A DNA stretch of 64,000 nucleotides from assembly GCA_963676905.2 (NCBI GenBank), contig CAXXVE010000002.1:1-64000 (forward strand), in the 5' to 3' direction. The stretch is from Oceanispirochaeta sp963676905 (GTDB lineage: Bacteria; Spirochaetota; Spirochaetia; DSM-2461). Position 1 is the first letter of the stretch. The number at the start of each line of letters is the position of its first letter. The notes beneath the pieces were generated by a model, which did no database searches, had not been told where the DNA came from, and saw only the letters and a list, made by a program, of their open reading frames with translations. Shown here piece by piece: positions 33,597-42,243 of the stretch. Position numbers and translations under genes: made by a program.

Positions 33597-33709
33597 ACCA
33601 GTACGCTTGGATCCGCATAAGGACCGGGACGTTGAGGTAAACAAACAGATGATAAAAACAACATATGAATCCTCCGTCTCCATCCGCACCAGGTGCAGGA
33701 GGACGGACT
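33597..33709 (+). promoter_or_regulatory. Structured leader that can hide the ecfA ribosome-binding site
   Basis: The Shine-Dalgarno AGGAGG (33697-33702) can pair either with TCC 5' of a GCAC-CAG-GTGC hairpin (33683-33700) or with TCCTCC at 33670-33675; CCGTC (33674-33678) can also pair with GACGG (33702-33706). Competing pairings around the start are typical of translational riboswitches. No known class was recognised in the upstream half. Confidence 0.4.
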
Positions 33710-35443
33710 ATGGCCTTTATTGAGTTCAGGGACGTAAGTTACACATACCCGGGGCAGAAGAGGCCTGCTCTTCAGAATATCTCATTTTCCCTTGAAACCG
33801 GGAGGCATCTGGCAGTCGTCGGCGGCAACGGTTCCGGGAAAAGTACTCTCACAAGGCTGATCATGGGGCTAATTGTGCCCGATTCCGGCACCGTTCTTGT
33901 TGATGGAAAAGACAGTTCAGACAGGAAAAACCACAGAGCCATCAGAACCCGGGTGGGCTTGGTCTTTCAGAATCCCTCCACCCAGATAGTCGCCACAGTG
34001 GTAAGAGAGGATATTGCCTTCGGTCCGGAGAATCTGAATCTGGACGGCCCCGAGATCAGACAGCGTGTTGCTAAGGCGCTGGACGAGAGCTCCCTCTCTC
34101 CCCTTGCAAAACGGGAGACCCATATGCTCTCCGCCGGGCAGCAGCAGAGGCTTGCCATGGCAGGGGTTCTGGCCATGGGGACGGGCTGCCTGATTCTGGA
34201 TGAAGCGGAATCCATGCTCAATCCTGCAGGCCGCAATCAGCTGAACAGTCTGCTTGATGACCTTCACAGCCGGGGGTTCACTATTATAAGAATTACCCAC
34301 TTTATGGAGCAGGCATCAAGGGCCCAGGATCTGCTTCTGCTTCACAAGGGCGATCTTGTCAGTTTTTCCTCGCCCCGACTGTTCCTCGATTCTTCTGCAG
34401 ACCTGGAGCGCTGGTTTCTGAAGCCCTCGGCTCTGCAGTCTTTGGCATACCGCCTCTCCTCCCGCTATCCAGGACTTGAATCGCTGCTCAGGGAGGAGGA
34501 TCTGATACAGGCTCTTAAAGAGGAGACCCGCGGACAAGAGGACCTTAGCAGTGAGTTTCACAGCTCTGCCGGGGCTGATTCAGGCCATTCAGGTGAACCT
34601 GTTATGGTTCTTGAAAATATAAGCAGAGCCTATGGTGCCAGAGGGCCTTCTCCGGTGCAGGCTCTGAAGAATGTAAGTTTCAAACTCGCAGGAGGGGAAG
34701 CGGTTGCCCTTATGGGCACAACAGGATCGGGCAAGTCGACTTTCCTTCAGACCCTCAACAGCCTTCTCCTTCCTGATTCGGGAAGTATCACCATTCTGGG
34801 AGAGAACCCCCTGGATAAAAAGTGCGATCTTGCCTCTTTGAGAACCAGGGTCGGCCTTGTAATGCAGCAGCCTGAGAAGCAGCTTTTCGCCTCTCTCATC
34901 GGGGATGATGTGGCCTTCGGCCCCCAGCAGATGGGAGTCAGAGGGCGTGACCTTGCTGTCAGAGTCCGTGATGCCCTTGAGAAGGTAGGATTGAACTATA
35001 AGGAGTTCCGGGACCATCCGGTCCGGGCTCTCAGCGGCGGGCAGAAGAGGAAGGCCGCTCTGGCCGGAGTCCTTGCCATGACACCGGAGATCCTCCTTCT
35101 TGATGAGCCCACCGCAGGCCTTGATCCCCTGTCAGCAGAAAATCTTGAAACCATTATAAGGGATCTACACAAGGGTGGGCTGACAGTCCTCACCGTAACC
35201 CACAGCGTCGAGCAGGCCCTCCGACTCTCTTCCCGGCTTCTTGTATTCAGGGAGGGGGAGCTTGCCTATGACGGCGGAACCGCCGCCTTCTTCCGGAATC
35301 ATGATCCCCTTGACTTCGGTCTGGATCTGCCTCTGTCTGGAAGAATCGGAAAGGCCCTCGGTCTGAAAGACCTTCCTGTCACGCCGGATGAGCTGTGTTC
35401 GGTTCTGGGGGTACGGGAGAACGGGGAGGCCGCTGATGAATGA
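33710..35443 (+). CDS. ECF transporter ATPase, two fused domains
   Basis: About 577 residues with two complete ATPase domains. First: GGNGSGKSTLTRL, QQQRLAMAG, CLILDEAESML. Second: GTTGSGKSTFLQ, LSGGQKRKAALAG, LLLDEPTAGLD. Each has the EcfA Q-loop region (VGLVFQNPSTQIVA; VGLVMQQPEKQLFA). The first Walker B has DEAES instead of the usual DEPT. The fused EcfA/EcfA' powers vitamin uptake. The ATG at 33710 is preferred because AGGAGG lies 7 nt upstream; an ATG at 33665 has none. Overlaps ecfT by 8 bp. Confidence 0.92.
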   Translation: MAFIEFRDVSYTYPGQKRPALQNISFSLETGRHLAVVGGNGSGKSTLTRLIMGLIVPDSGTVLVDGKDSSDRKNHRAIRTRVGLVFQNPSTQIVATVVREDIAFGPENLNLDGPEIRQRVAKALDESSLSPLAKRETHMLSAGQQQRLAMAGVLAMGTGCLILDEAESMLNPAGRNQLNSLLDDLHSRGFTIIRITHFMEQASRAQDLLLLHKGDLVSFSSPRLFLDSSADLERWFLKPSALQSLAYRLSSRYPGLESLLREEDLIQALKEETRGQEDLSSEFHSSAGADSGHSGEPVMVLENISRAYGARGPSPVQALKNVSFKLAGGEAVALMGTTGSGKSTFLQTLNSLLLPDSGSITILGENPLDKKCDLASLRTRVGLVMQQPEKQLFASLIGDDVAFGPQQMGVRGRDLAVRVRDALEKVGLNYKEFRDHPVRALSGGQKRKAALAGVLAMTPEILLLDEPTAGLDPLSAENLETIIRDLHKGGLTVLTVTHSVEQALRLSSRLLVFREGELAYDGGTAAFFRNHDPLDFGLDLPLSGRIGKALGLKDLPVTPDELCSVLGVRENGEAADE

Positions 35444-36290
35444 TTTTGACCTGCTTCAGAATATCTCTTTAGGGCAGTACCGCCCGGGGAATTCCCTGCT
35501 GCACAGGCTCCATCCCGCACTGAAGATCGGAGCTCTGGTTCTGCTTATGACTCTTGTTCTGATGTCACCGCTGCTCCCCCATCTTCCTCTTGTCTTTCTC
35601 TTTATACTTGTATTGGTCAAGTTGTCAGGGCAGTCCTTCTTTAAGCTGTTCAAGGGAACAGGCCCGGTGATCCCCTTTCTGCTGATTATCGCCCTGATCC
35701 AGATGTTTCTGATTTCCAGGGAGTACTCAACACCTGCACTTGTAAGCATCGGACCCTTCGATATGCACAGGGAGGATCTGATTTTTACAGGGAAAATCTT
35801 CGGAAGGTTTTTTACACTCTTTCTGCTCTTCACCCTCTTTACTACGGTGACAACCATATCGGAGATCAGCCACGGGGCGGAGATCCTGTTCCGTCCCTTC
35901 GGAAGGAAAAAGGCCTTTTCCCACGATCTCTCCCTTGTCATCACCATCACCTTTCGGTTTATTCCCATACTGGCCATGGAAGCCGAGCATATAACCAAGG
36001 CTCAGGCTTCAAGGGGAGGCTCCTTCGGAACCTGGAAGACAGGGCTTGTCAGAAAAATCCGGCTCTACATACCCCTTCTGGTACCCCTTTTTATTGCCGC
36101 CCTGGAACGTGCGGAAACACTCGTTGAGGCCATGGAAGCGCGCTGTTATGAGCCGGGGCAGGAGAGAAGCCGGCTTGATGAATATATGTGGGACAGGAGA
36201 GATACCCTCTCTCTTGTTATTTTGATAACACTCTTTCTGCTCTTTTCGGGCAGCAGGTATATACTTTCTATTGGAGGCAATTATGTCTGA
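35436..36290 (+). CDS. ECF transporter T component
   Basis: About 284 residues with several membrane helices. LLHRLHPALKIGALVLLM is the typical T-component opening. The cytoplasmic coupling motifs are AQASRGG and MEARCYE, close to the Ala-Arg-Gly pair that docks into the ATPases. The ATG at 35436 overlaps the end of the ATPase gene. It links the ATPases to the S component encoded next. Confidence 0.9.
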   Translation: MNDFDLLQNISLGQYRPGNSLLHRLHPALKIGALVLLMTLVLMSPLLPHLPLVFLFILVLVKLSGQSFFKLFKGTGPVIPFLLIIALIQMFLISREYSTPALVSIGPFDMHREDLIFTGKIFGRFFTLFLLFTLFTTVTTISEISHGAEILFRPFGRKKAFSHDLSLVITITFRFIPILAMEAEHITKAQASRGGSFGTWKTGLVRKIRLYIPLLVPLFIAALERAETLVEAMEARCYEPGQERSRLDEYMWDRRDTLSLVILITLFLLFSGSRYILSIGGNYV

Positions 36291-36891
36291 AACAAATCGT
36301 ACCCGTCAAATCGTCATTACAGCGGTAATGGCGGCCATTTCTGTTGTCCTTGGAGCTACCCGCCTGGGATTTATTCCCTGGTTTTCCGGTGCATCCCTGA
36401 CAATCATGCACGTTCCCGTTATTATCGGTGCCATCCTGGAAGGCCCCGTTGTAGGGGTGATCGTCGGTCTGATCTTCGGACTCTTCAGTCTGATTCAGGC
36501 AGCCGTGTCTCCCACAGGGGCTGTGGATGTCTTTTTTGTTAACCCTCTGATTTCCGTTCTTCCCAGGATTATGATCGGACTCTGTGCCTGGGCAGTCTTC
36601 CGTGCCTTCAATGGCAGGATGCTTATCCTTTCAACAATTCTGGCAAGCATTGCCGGAAGCCTGACAAATACGATTCTTGTTCTGGGAGCTCTGGGAATTG
36701 CAGGCGCTCTTCCCTGGGAACTGATCTGGGCCATCATCACAGCAAACGGTCTCGCCGAGGCAGGGGTCGCCGCAGTCATATGTACAGCCATTATTCTGGC
36801 CTGGAAATCCATTGCCAATCCGGATCTTATGAAGGGTAAAAAATCGGCCCTTGAGGATCTTGAGAGTGAAGAGGCGGAGGACAGGGAGTAA
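36283..36891 (+). CDS. ECF S component, probably pantothenate
   Basis: About 202 residues and six membrane helices: IVITAVMAAISVVLGATRLG, GASLTIMHVPVIIGAILEGP, VVGVIVGLIFGLFSLIQA. This fits the large S-component family that includes PanT. The pantothenate assignment rests on the neighbour: coaX begins on the last base of this stop (TAATG). GGAGG lies 5 nt before the ATG at 36283. Other vitamins remain possible. Confidence 0.8.
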   Translation: MSETNRTRQIVITAVMAAISVVLGATRLGFIPWFSGASLTIMHVPVIIGAILEGPVVGVIVGLIFGLFSLIQAAVSPTGAVDVFFVNPLISVLPRIMIGLCAWAVFRAFNGRMLILSTILASIAGSLTNTILVLGALGIAGALPWELIWAIITANGLAEAGVAAVICTAIILAWKSIANPDLMKGKKSALEDLESEEAEDRE

Positions 36892-37670
36892 TGCTTCTAG
36901 CTGTTGATGTCGGGAATACAAATATTGTTCTGGGACTCCATAACGGCGAGTCATGGGTGGATCACTGGCGGATCAGTACCGACAGGTCCAAGATGCCCGA
37001 TGAGTACGGCGTTCTGGTGAGAGACCTTCTTCGAGAAGGGGGAGTGGAAAGGCGCCTGATCCATCAGGCCGTAATCAGCTCGGTTGTACCCGTTCTCACC
37101 GGAACCCTTCGTCAGATGCTTCAGGACATGACAGGCTTTGAGCCTCTGATTGTAGGACCCGGAGTCAAGACAGGTCTGAAAATCTGTATTGAGAATCCGG
37201 CTGAGCTTGGTACTGATATTGTATGCAACTGTGTGGCTGCCTATAACAGGGTTCAGGGAAACTGTATTGTTGTTGACTTCGGAACAGCCCTGACTCTGAC
37301 GGCCATACGGGCCCCCGGTGAAATTCTGGGTGTCTCCATCGCCCCGGGAATTCAGGCGGCGGCGGAAGCTCTCTCGGAGCACACTGCACAGCTGCCCCAG
37401 GTCTGGCTTGAACCGCCTCAGAAGGCCATAGGCACCAATACAATCAAGTCCATTCAGTCGGGAGTTATCCTGGGTTATACAGGACTTGTTGAATCTCTTA
37501 TAGACAGGATGAGGAAGGAGCTGGGAGGGGAGGCCTCGGTGATCGCCACCGGCGGACGCTCACGGGTTATCGCCCCGCTTACTGACCGTTTCACAATGAC
37601 TGAACCCTGGCTGATTCTAGAGGGCCTCCGGCTGATCGCCGACAGAAACCGGGCTTTTTTTAATCAGTGA
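36891..37670 (+). CDS. coaX: Type III pantothenate kinase
   Basis: 259 residues. LLAVDVGNTNIVLGLH is the N-terminal ATP-binding motif of CoaX, followed by SVVPVLTGTL, GTDIVCNCVAAY, VVDFGTALTLTAI and GVSIAPGIQAAAEAL. It phosphorylates pantothenate in the first step of CoA synthesis and is insensitive to CoA feedback. Last gene of the ECF operon, so uptake and trapping of vitamin B5 are coupled. Confidence 0.95.
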   Translation: MLLAVDVGNTNIVLGLHNGESWVDHWRISTDRSKMPDEYGVLVRDLLREGGVERRLIHQAVISSVVPVLTGTLRQMLQDMTGFEPLIVGPGVKTGLKICIENPAELGTDIVCNCVAAYNRVQGNCIVVDFGTALTLTAIRAPGEILGVSIAPGIQAAAEALSEHTAQLPQVWLEPPQKAIGTNTIKSIQSGVILGYTGLVESLIDRMRKELGGEASVIATGGRSRVIAPLTDRFTMTEPWLILEGLRLIADRNRAFFNQ

Positions 37671-37679
37671 TGCCGGGAC

Positions 37680-37698
37680 GCCGCCGCTCTTCGGCGGC
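37680..37698 (+). terminator. GC-rich hairpin after coaX
   Basis: GCCGCCG-ctctt-CGGCGGC begins 9 nt after the coaX stop. The T run is poor (TTCTTCTATT). Confidence 0.5.
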
Positions 37699-37762
37699 TC
37701 AGGTTCTTCTATTCAAGGGTAAAGGAACCCGAATCGGTTCTCTGCCCCTGGTAGGAGGATTC

Positions 37763-38188
37763 CTAGGAATAGAAGTCGATAAGAGACTCTTCAAATACGA
37801 CATCTTCAAAGCTGACGGTACTTCCGCTCACGGTTATTGTTCCGCTTACAGCAGCAAGGGCGTAGATACTTGTTCCGGAGGAGTAGGCATAGGCAAAGGC
37901 TGCCTCTCCAGCTGCAAGGTTTGATGTGTCCGTACTGCACTGATAGCTTCCAGGATCTGGAAGGGATTCATCCGTTAACCTGTAGAAGTAGATATCCAGG
38001 CTTCCTGATCTGTCGTCACTGGCTCCGGAGTAGAGAAGGGCTTTTGGGCTGCCTGCCGCGTCATAGCTCTCTTTGGCAGCTGTGGCTATCCCCAGTTCCG
38101 AAAAGGTCTTTCTCGGCGGATTCGAACCGCAGGCTGCCAGTACTGATATAAGGGCTATTGTTAACAGAAGGGGCATAATCTTTTTCAT
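37763..38188 (-). CDS. Small lipoprotein
   Basis: About 141 residues, starting MKKIMPLLLTIALISVLAACGS with lipobox LAAC. The rest (SPKALLYSGASDDRSGSLDI, FYRLTDESLPDPGSY) is Ser/Ala-rich and beta-like. An earlier ATG at 38212 adds eight polar residues and is less suitable for a signal peptide. Family not recognised; probably an envelope lipoprotein. Confidence 0.6.
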   Translation of the reverse strand: MKKIMPLLLTIALISVLAACGSNPPRKTFSELGIATAAKESYDAAGSPKALLYSGASDDRSGSLDIYFYRLTDESLPDPGSYQCSTDTSNLAAGEAAFAYAYSSGTSIYALAAVSGTITVSGSTVSFEDVVFEESLIDFYS

Positions 38189-38285
38189 TGTTTGATTTCT
38201 CCGCTGATACAAATGTTAATGAATGATCAGGCGGCTTGCCATTGCTGCAGCTGCTTTTTTCAACAGAAAATGAAAAAGATGAAAA

Positions 38286-38795
38286 TTACGGCAGCTCCAT
38301 CTCCGATACAGTCTCTTCATCATTTACAGGAAACCACTCCTCCTCACTGAAGGAATCACTGGCAATCTGATCGATCTTCCGTTTCATGTATTTTCCGCTG
38401 CAGCTGACGGCAACCTCTCCGTCGGGAAGGATGATCTCCCCGGTCCCCTCAAAGAAGGGGCCCCTCTCTCCGGTGATCCGTCCGACAGCTTTCAGCTCCA
38501 CCCCGTAGGGCACAGGTTTCCTGTAGCGCAGTTTCAGCTCCACAGTGACACCCCAGACCTGCTCGTCATACTTTGCCATTATCGCCCGTCCGATTGTCTC
38601 ATCAAGAATTGCCGAAGATATGCCTCCATGAGTGATGCCGGGGTAGCTCTGATGCTGCATTTCCGGAGTAAAGAGTGCAATTACCTCATCCTTCTCTGTC
38701 TCGTAGAACTTCGTCCGCAGACTCAGACTGTTTTCTGTTCCGCAGACCAGGCAGTTTTTTGAATTGTTCTGTTTTCCTTTGATCCTGTGTTTCAT
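38286..38795 (-). CDS. Hotdog-fold thioesterase, PaaI-like
   Basis: 169 residues. A CxxC pair near the start (KNCLVCGTENS) precedes a hotdog domain with the active-site helix HGGISSAILDETIGRA and LRYRKPVPYGVELKAVG. It probably hydrolyses acyl-CoA or acyl-ACP. The C-terminal 30 residues are acidic and beyond the fold. The gene stands alone. Confidence 0.82.
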   Translation of the reverse strand: MKHRIKGKQNNSKNCLVCGTENSLSLRTKFYETEKDEVIALFTPEMQHQSYPGITHGGISSAILDETIGRAIMAKYDEQVWGVTVELKLRYRKPVPYGVELKAVGRITGERGPFFEGTGEIILPDGEVAVSCSGKYMKRKIDQIASDSFSEEEWFPVNDEETVSEMELP

Positions 38796-38899
38796 GGCTC
38801 TATAATAAAAGAAAACAGTACTTTGTTCATCCTTCTGTTAAACTTTTACAGGAGCTGCGCAGGTAATTACAGTGAAACTGAGTTTATAAGGAGTCAATA

Positions 38900-39148
38900 A
38901 TGGATTATCAACTTGTCGCCATCAAGATCGGAAGCCGGGAGGATACCGCCAGCCAGGTACAGAAGGTGCTGACATCCTTCGGCTGCTATATCAAGGTTCG
39001 TCTTGGCCTTCATGACCTTCCCGAGAACAGCTGCGATCCCTCGGGTCTTGTCATTCTTCAGACCACGGCGGATGAAGACGCCCTTTCTTCCTTTCTTAAT
39101 GAACTGAACTCCATGGATGATGTAACGGCCAAGTCGCTCTCCCTGTAG
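38900..39148 (+). CDS. TM1266-like regulator (iron-only hydrogenase type)
   Basis: 82 residues with a ferredoxin-like/ACT-like pattern: YQLVAIKIGSREDTASQVQK, VLTSFGCYIKVRLGLHD, then SGLVILQTTADEDALSSFL. It resembles the small putative regulators encoded near FeFe-hydrogenase genes; none is in this window. AAGGAG precedes the ATG. Its last 91 bp overlap, antisense, the end of the EAL-CBS-GGDEF gene. Confidence 0.65.
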   Translation: MDYQLVAIKIGSREDTASQVQKVLTSFGCYIKVRLGLHDLPENSCDPSGLVILQTTADEDALSSFLNELNSMDDVTAKSLSL

Positions 39149-40923
39149 TTCGTTCTTGCAAAAAAATCTTTACTCTCTTTGGCTCTCTTCTTGAGGGCAA
39201 AGAGCTGGTTGTTCAGATTTTCCATTTCGACATTCTCTGGCCTTGGTATATCAAGAACTGCTGCGGCAACGGTGATCATCGGAAAGCACTCCATCCGGCC
39301 CCGCCTGTTTCGCGCATTGATGCATCCGCGATCCCTGTCCTCTCTGCTGTAGTAGGGCAGGGCCCCTGAACTGAAGTCGCTCTGGACTCCTCTGACTACG
39401 CCGCACTCTTCATCCCTGTGGGGATCTTCCTGTATCACTATAAAATCATCTCCCCCCACATGACCTATAAAATCATGGTTCAGACGGAAGCTCTTCTTGA
39501 GTATCTCAGCAAAGAGGATGATAAGCCTGTCTCCCATACGGAAGCCGTAGTTGTCGTTAAAGGGTTTGAAACTGTTGAAGTCGAAGAAGATAACCCTGGC
39601 ACTCGCCTTACCTGATTTTCTGATCTCAGACAGTTTCCTGTGTATCGAGAAGTTTCCGGGAAGTCCGCTTAATGGATTCTGCTCTCTGGCATAATTTAGT
39701 TTATGCTCGTAAATCAGCTTCAAAAGGTCCGAGGGGGCGAGTAGTCCCATGTATTTTCCGTTTTTTGTGACAAGTATTCCCTTTTCTCCGTTAAAAAGGG
39801 CACTGATATCCAGAATGCTGCTCAGGCTGCTGCTGATTTCCGTGATGGGAACCCTGTCTATAAAGGAGTCCAGCCCCCTGCTGTGGGAGTGGTTTTTAAA
39901 GAGTGATATCCCATAGGGCGAGTAGACATACTGCTTCAGATCCTCCTCCCGTATGACTCCCTGAGGTTCGTTCCTGCTGTTGACGACGGGAAGAATCGAT
40001 GCCCGGGGATCTTTCTGGAATCGCCTGAGTACGGAAACAGCATCATCTCCGATATGGATGGGTGAGATGCGGGAGAGCTGGTCCTCCATAAGCATTGAGT
40101 TTTTCTCTCCCCTGCGGCGTCCGTAACTCTCGGCCCCTTCATTCAGAAGGTATGTGGTTTTAAGCTTCGACAAGTCCTGTTCCGGTCTGGCTATCCTGTA
40201 TCCCTGGAGATAGTCACACCCAATTTCCCTGCAGAAATTCAGCTCTTTATCGGTTTCAATTCCCTCGGCCACAACCTTGATGCCCATCTGGTGGGACATA
40301 TTTATGATATTCTCAGCCATGAGTTTTTTCTTTCTGTCTTCATCGATGCCTTCTGTAAAAAAGCGGTCGATTTTCACGACATCCGGCTCTGTGTGGTAGA
40401 GCATCTGGAGTCCAGAGTATCCCGAGCCGTAATCATCTATGGCCAGCCTTAAATTCTCCTCCTTGTACCGGTTGAGGATCTCTATGGTATCTTTGTAGGA
40501 GCTGAACTCATGGCGTTCTGATATTTCAAAGTAAAAGAGGGATTTGTTGATCCCAAGGGAGTTCAGGAGTTCAAGAGTACTGCCTCTTTTGTAGTCGGGC
40601 ATCTCCAGAACTCTGTTGTCAAGATTGTAGAACAGGGCCTTCTGTCCGGCACCTTCAAGAGTCCTGAATTTGCTGATGGCCTTCTTTCTGAGTTCCAGAT
40701 CCACTGTGTAGAGAGCTTTTTCCTGAAATGCTCTGTCAAATACGCTGAAGATGCTGTTGAAACCGCACTTGTCCCAGTCTCTGAGCAGGGCTTCATAGGC
40801 AAAGACCTCCCCTGTATAGCTGTTGACAATAGGCTGGTAGGCGTAATCCATTCTGCCGCAGATATCAGTCCAGTATTTATTCATATCCAGATCCCTTTCG
40901 GCCAGGCCGTTTAAAAGAAACAT
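39058..40923 (-). CDS. EAL-CBS-GGDEF c-di-GMP protein
   Basis: 621 residues. The N-terminal EAL domain (about 20-260) keeps YEALLRDW, EISERHE, AIDDYGSGYSGL and VAEGIET, so phosphodiesterase activity is likely. A CBS pair follows (about 285-405: SILPVVNSRNEPQGVI, GILVTKNGKYMGLLAPSDLL), then a GGDEF domain (about 425-585) with GGDDF in place of GGDEF. The CBS pair may let nucleotides control activity. About 30 terminal residues lie beyond the fold, in the antisense overlap with the neighbouring gene. Confidence 0.88.
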   Translation of the reverse strand: MFLLNGLAERDLDMNKYWTDICGRMDYAYQPIVNSYTGEVFAYEALLRDWDKCGFNSIFSVFDRAFQEKALYTVDLELRKKAISKFRTLEGAGQKALFYNLDNRVLEMPDYKRGSTLELLNSLGINKSLFYFEISERHEFSSYKDTIEILNRYKEENLRLAIDDYGSGYSGLQMLYHTEPDVVKIDRFFTEGIDEDRKKKLMAENIINMSHQMGIKVVAEGIETDKELNFCREIGCDYLQGYRIARPEQDLSKLKTTYLLNEGAESYGRRRGEKNSMLMEDQLSRISPIHIGDDAVSVLRRFQKDPRASILPVVNSRNEPQGVIREEDLKQYVYSPYGISLFKNHSHSRGLDSFIDRVPITEISSSLSSILDISALFNGEKGILVTKNGKYMGLLAPSDLLKLIYEHKLNYAREQNPLSGLPGNFSIHRKLSEIRKSGKASARVIFFDFNSFKPFNDNYGFRMGDRLIILFAEILKKSFRLNHDFIGHVGGDDFIVIQEDPHRDEECGVVRGVQSDFSSGALPYYSREDRDRGCINARNRRGRMECFPMITVAAAVLDIPRPENVEMENLNNQLFALKKRAKESKDFFARTNYRESDLAVTSSMEFSSLRKEERASSSAVV

Positions 40924-41103
40924 TTAAATCACTTCCTCAAATAGAGTTTTAACTGCTTTATATTTATGAGGTGAATGGTCAATGTTTACTAAACTTCTGT
41001 TAGGACTCTGTTAAATTTATTCAGAACAAAAAATTAACACTGATTTTACAGCTTCATAACATTCCCTGTGTTTAATAATCCTGAATTGTCGTCGGGAGGA
41101 TGT

Positions 41104-42171
41104 ATGAAAATTGTATACGGTGTTGCAGGTGAAGGACGGGGGCATGCCTCCAGGGCCGCGGCGCTCTGGCCCTTTCTGTCGGAGTATATGGATTTGACAG
41201 TCAGTTGTCCTGAATCCATCGGGCCATTTATGGAAGAGAAGGCCCCCGGGGTCAAGCTGGATCTTATTCCGGGTATCCATTTTTCTCTCACAGGTCATAA
41301 GATAGACTATCTAGGTTCTCTGCAGAAAAATCTGCCCCTCATATACAGGTTCAACAGAATCACCGACGAGATGTCATGCAGAATGAAGGATCTCGGGGCG
41401 CAGGGGGTCATCAGCGATTTTGAGCCCTTTACCGCTGTAGCCGCCCGCAAGGCGGGGCTTCCCCTTTTAAACCTGAACCATCCTGCAGTCGTGAGACGCT
41501 ATCTCTCCCTCCTTCCCGATGCTGTAAGCGCAAAGATGGTTGCCTCTATTATGACTCCGCCAGCGCAGAAAAACCTTATCTGCTCCTTCTATGACGGTGA
41601 TGTAGGCCCCATTCTCAGGGAGGAGATTCGAAGGGCCGAGGTTAGAAAGGGGAATTACATTCTTGTCTATGTGAAAGAGTCCTCTGCTGAAGAGACAAGG
41701 GAGAGGCTTTCAAGGATAAAAGGTGTGGATTTCCGGTTCTTTCCTGACAGGCACAGCAACTTCATCGAGGCTCTTGCAGGCTGCGCAGGGGTCATTGCTC
41801 CGGCGGGTCACCAGCTCCTGTCGGAGTCCCTCTTTCTGAAAAAACCGGTGCTTGCCATTCCCCAGAAGGGGCAGTATGAACAGCGTCTGAATGCCCGAAT
41901 GCTCAAAGCCAGCGGATGGGGACGGGAGGGGAGCCTGAAAACCCTGGAAGACGACGCCCGCCGTTTTCTTGATGATCTGGATCGCTTTCCTCTCCGGTCA
42001 AATCCTATGCACCGTTTTGTAATTGAGGACCATACTGAGTTGACCGCCCGGACAATCAGGGAGTTTTTTGTTCTGGAGGCCGCTAAAAAGGGTCTGTCCA
42101 GACGGAGCAGCTGCGACTATCTCGAGTATCTGCCCAGAAAGATAAGGCATCTGAAGGGGCTGACAGCCTGA
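41104..42171 (+). CDS. Glycosyltransferase-like protein
   Basis: 355 residues. GVAGEGRGHASRA near the start is a UDP-sugar glycosyltransferase-like nucleotide loop (MurG/GT28-like group also seen in uncharacterised MJ1255-type proteins), and the C-terminal half has APAGHQLLSESLFLKKPVLA and PQKGQYEQRLNA, the donor-binding region. The ATG at 41104 follows GGAGG by 4 nt. The acceptor is unknown. Followed after 72 bp by the patatin gene. Confidence 0.8.
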   Translation: MKIVYGVAGEGRGHASRAAALWPFLSEYMDLTVSCPESIGPFMEEKAPGVKLDLIPGIHFSLTGHKIDYLGSLQKNLPLIYRFNRITDEMSCRMKDLGAQGVISDFEPFTAVAARKAGLPLLNLNHPAVVRRYLSLLPDAVSAKMVASIMTPPAQKNLICSFYDGDVGPILREEIRRAEVRKGNYILVYVKESSAEETRERLSRIKGVDFRFFPDRHSNFIEALAGCAGVIAPAGHQLLSESLFLKKPVLAIPQKGQYEQRLNARMLKASGWGREGSLKTLEDDARRFLDDLDRFPLRSNPMHRFVIEDHTELTARTIREFFVLEAAKKGLSRRSSCDYLEYLPRKIRHLKGLTA

Positions 42172-42243
42172 TTTTACTCTTTCGGCTTTGAAAGATATCC
42201 GGTTTGATCCATAATTAAGGCATATTATCTGCCGGAGTCTCAC

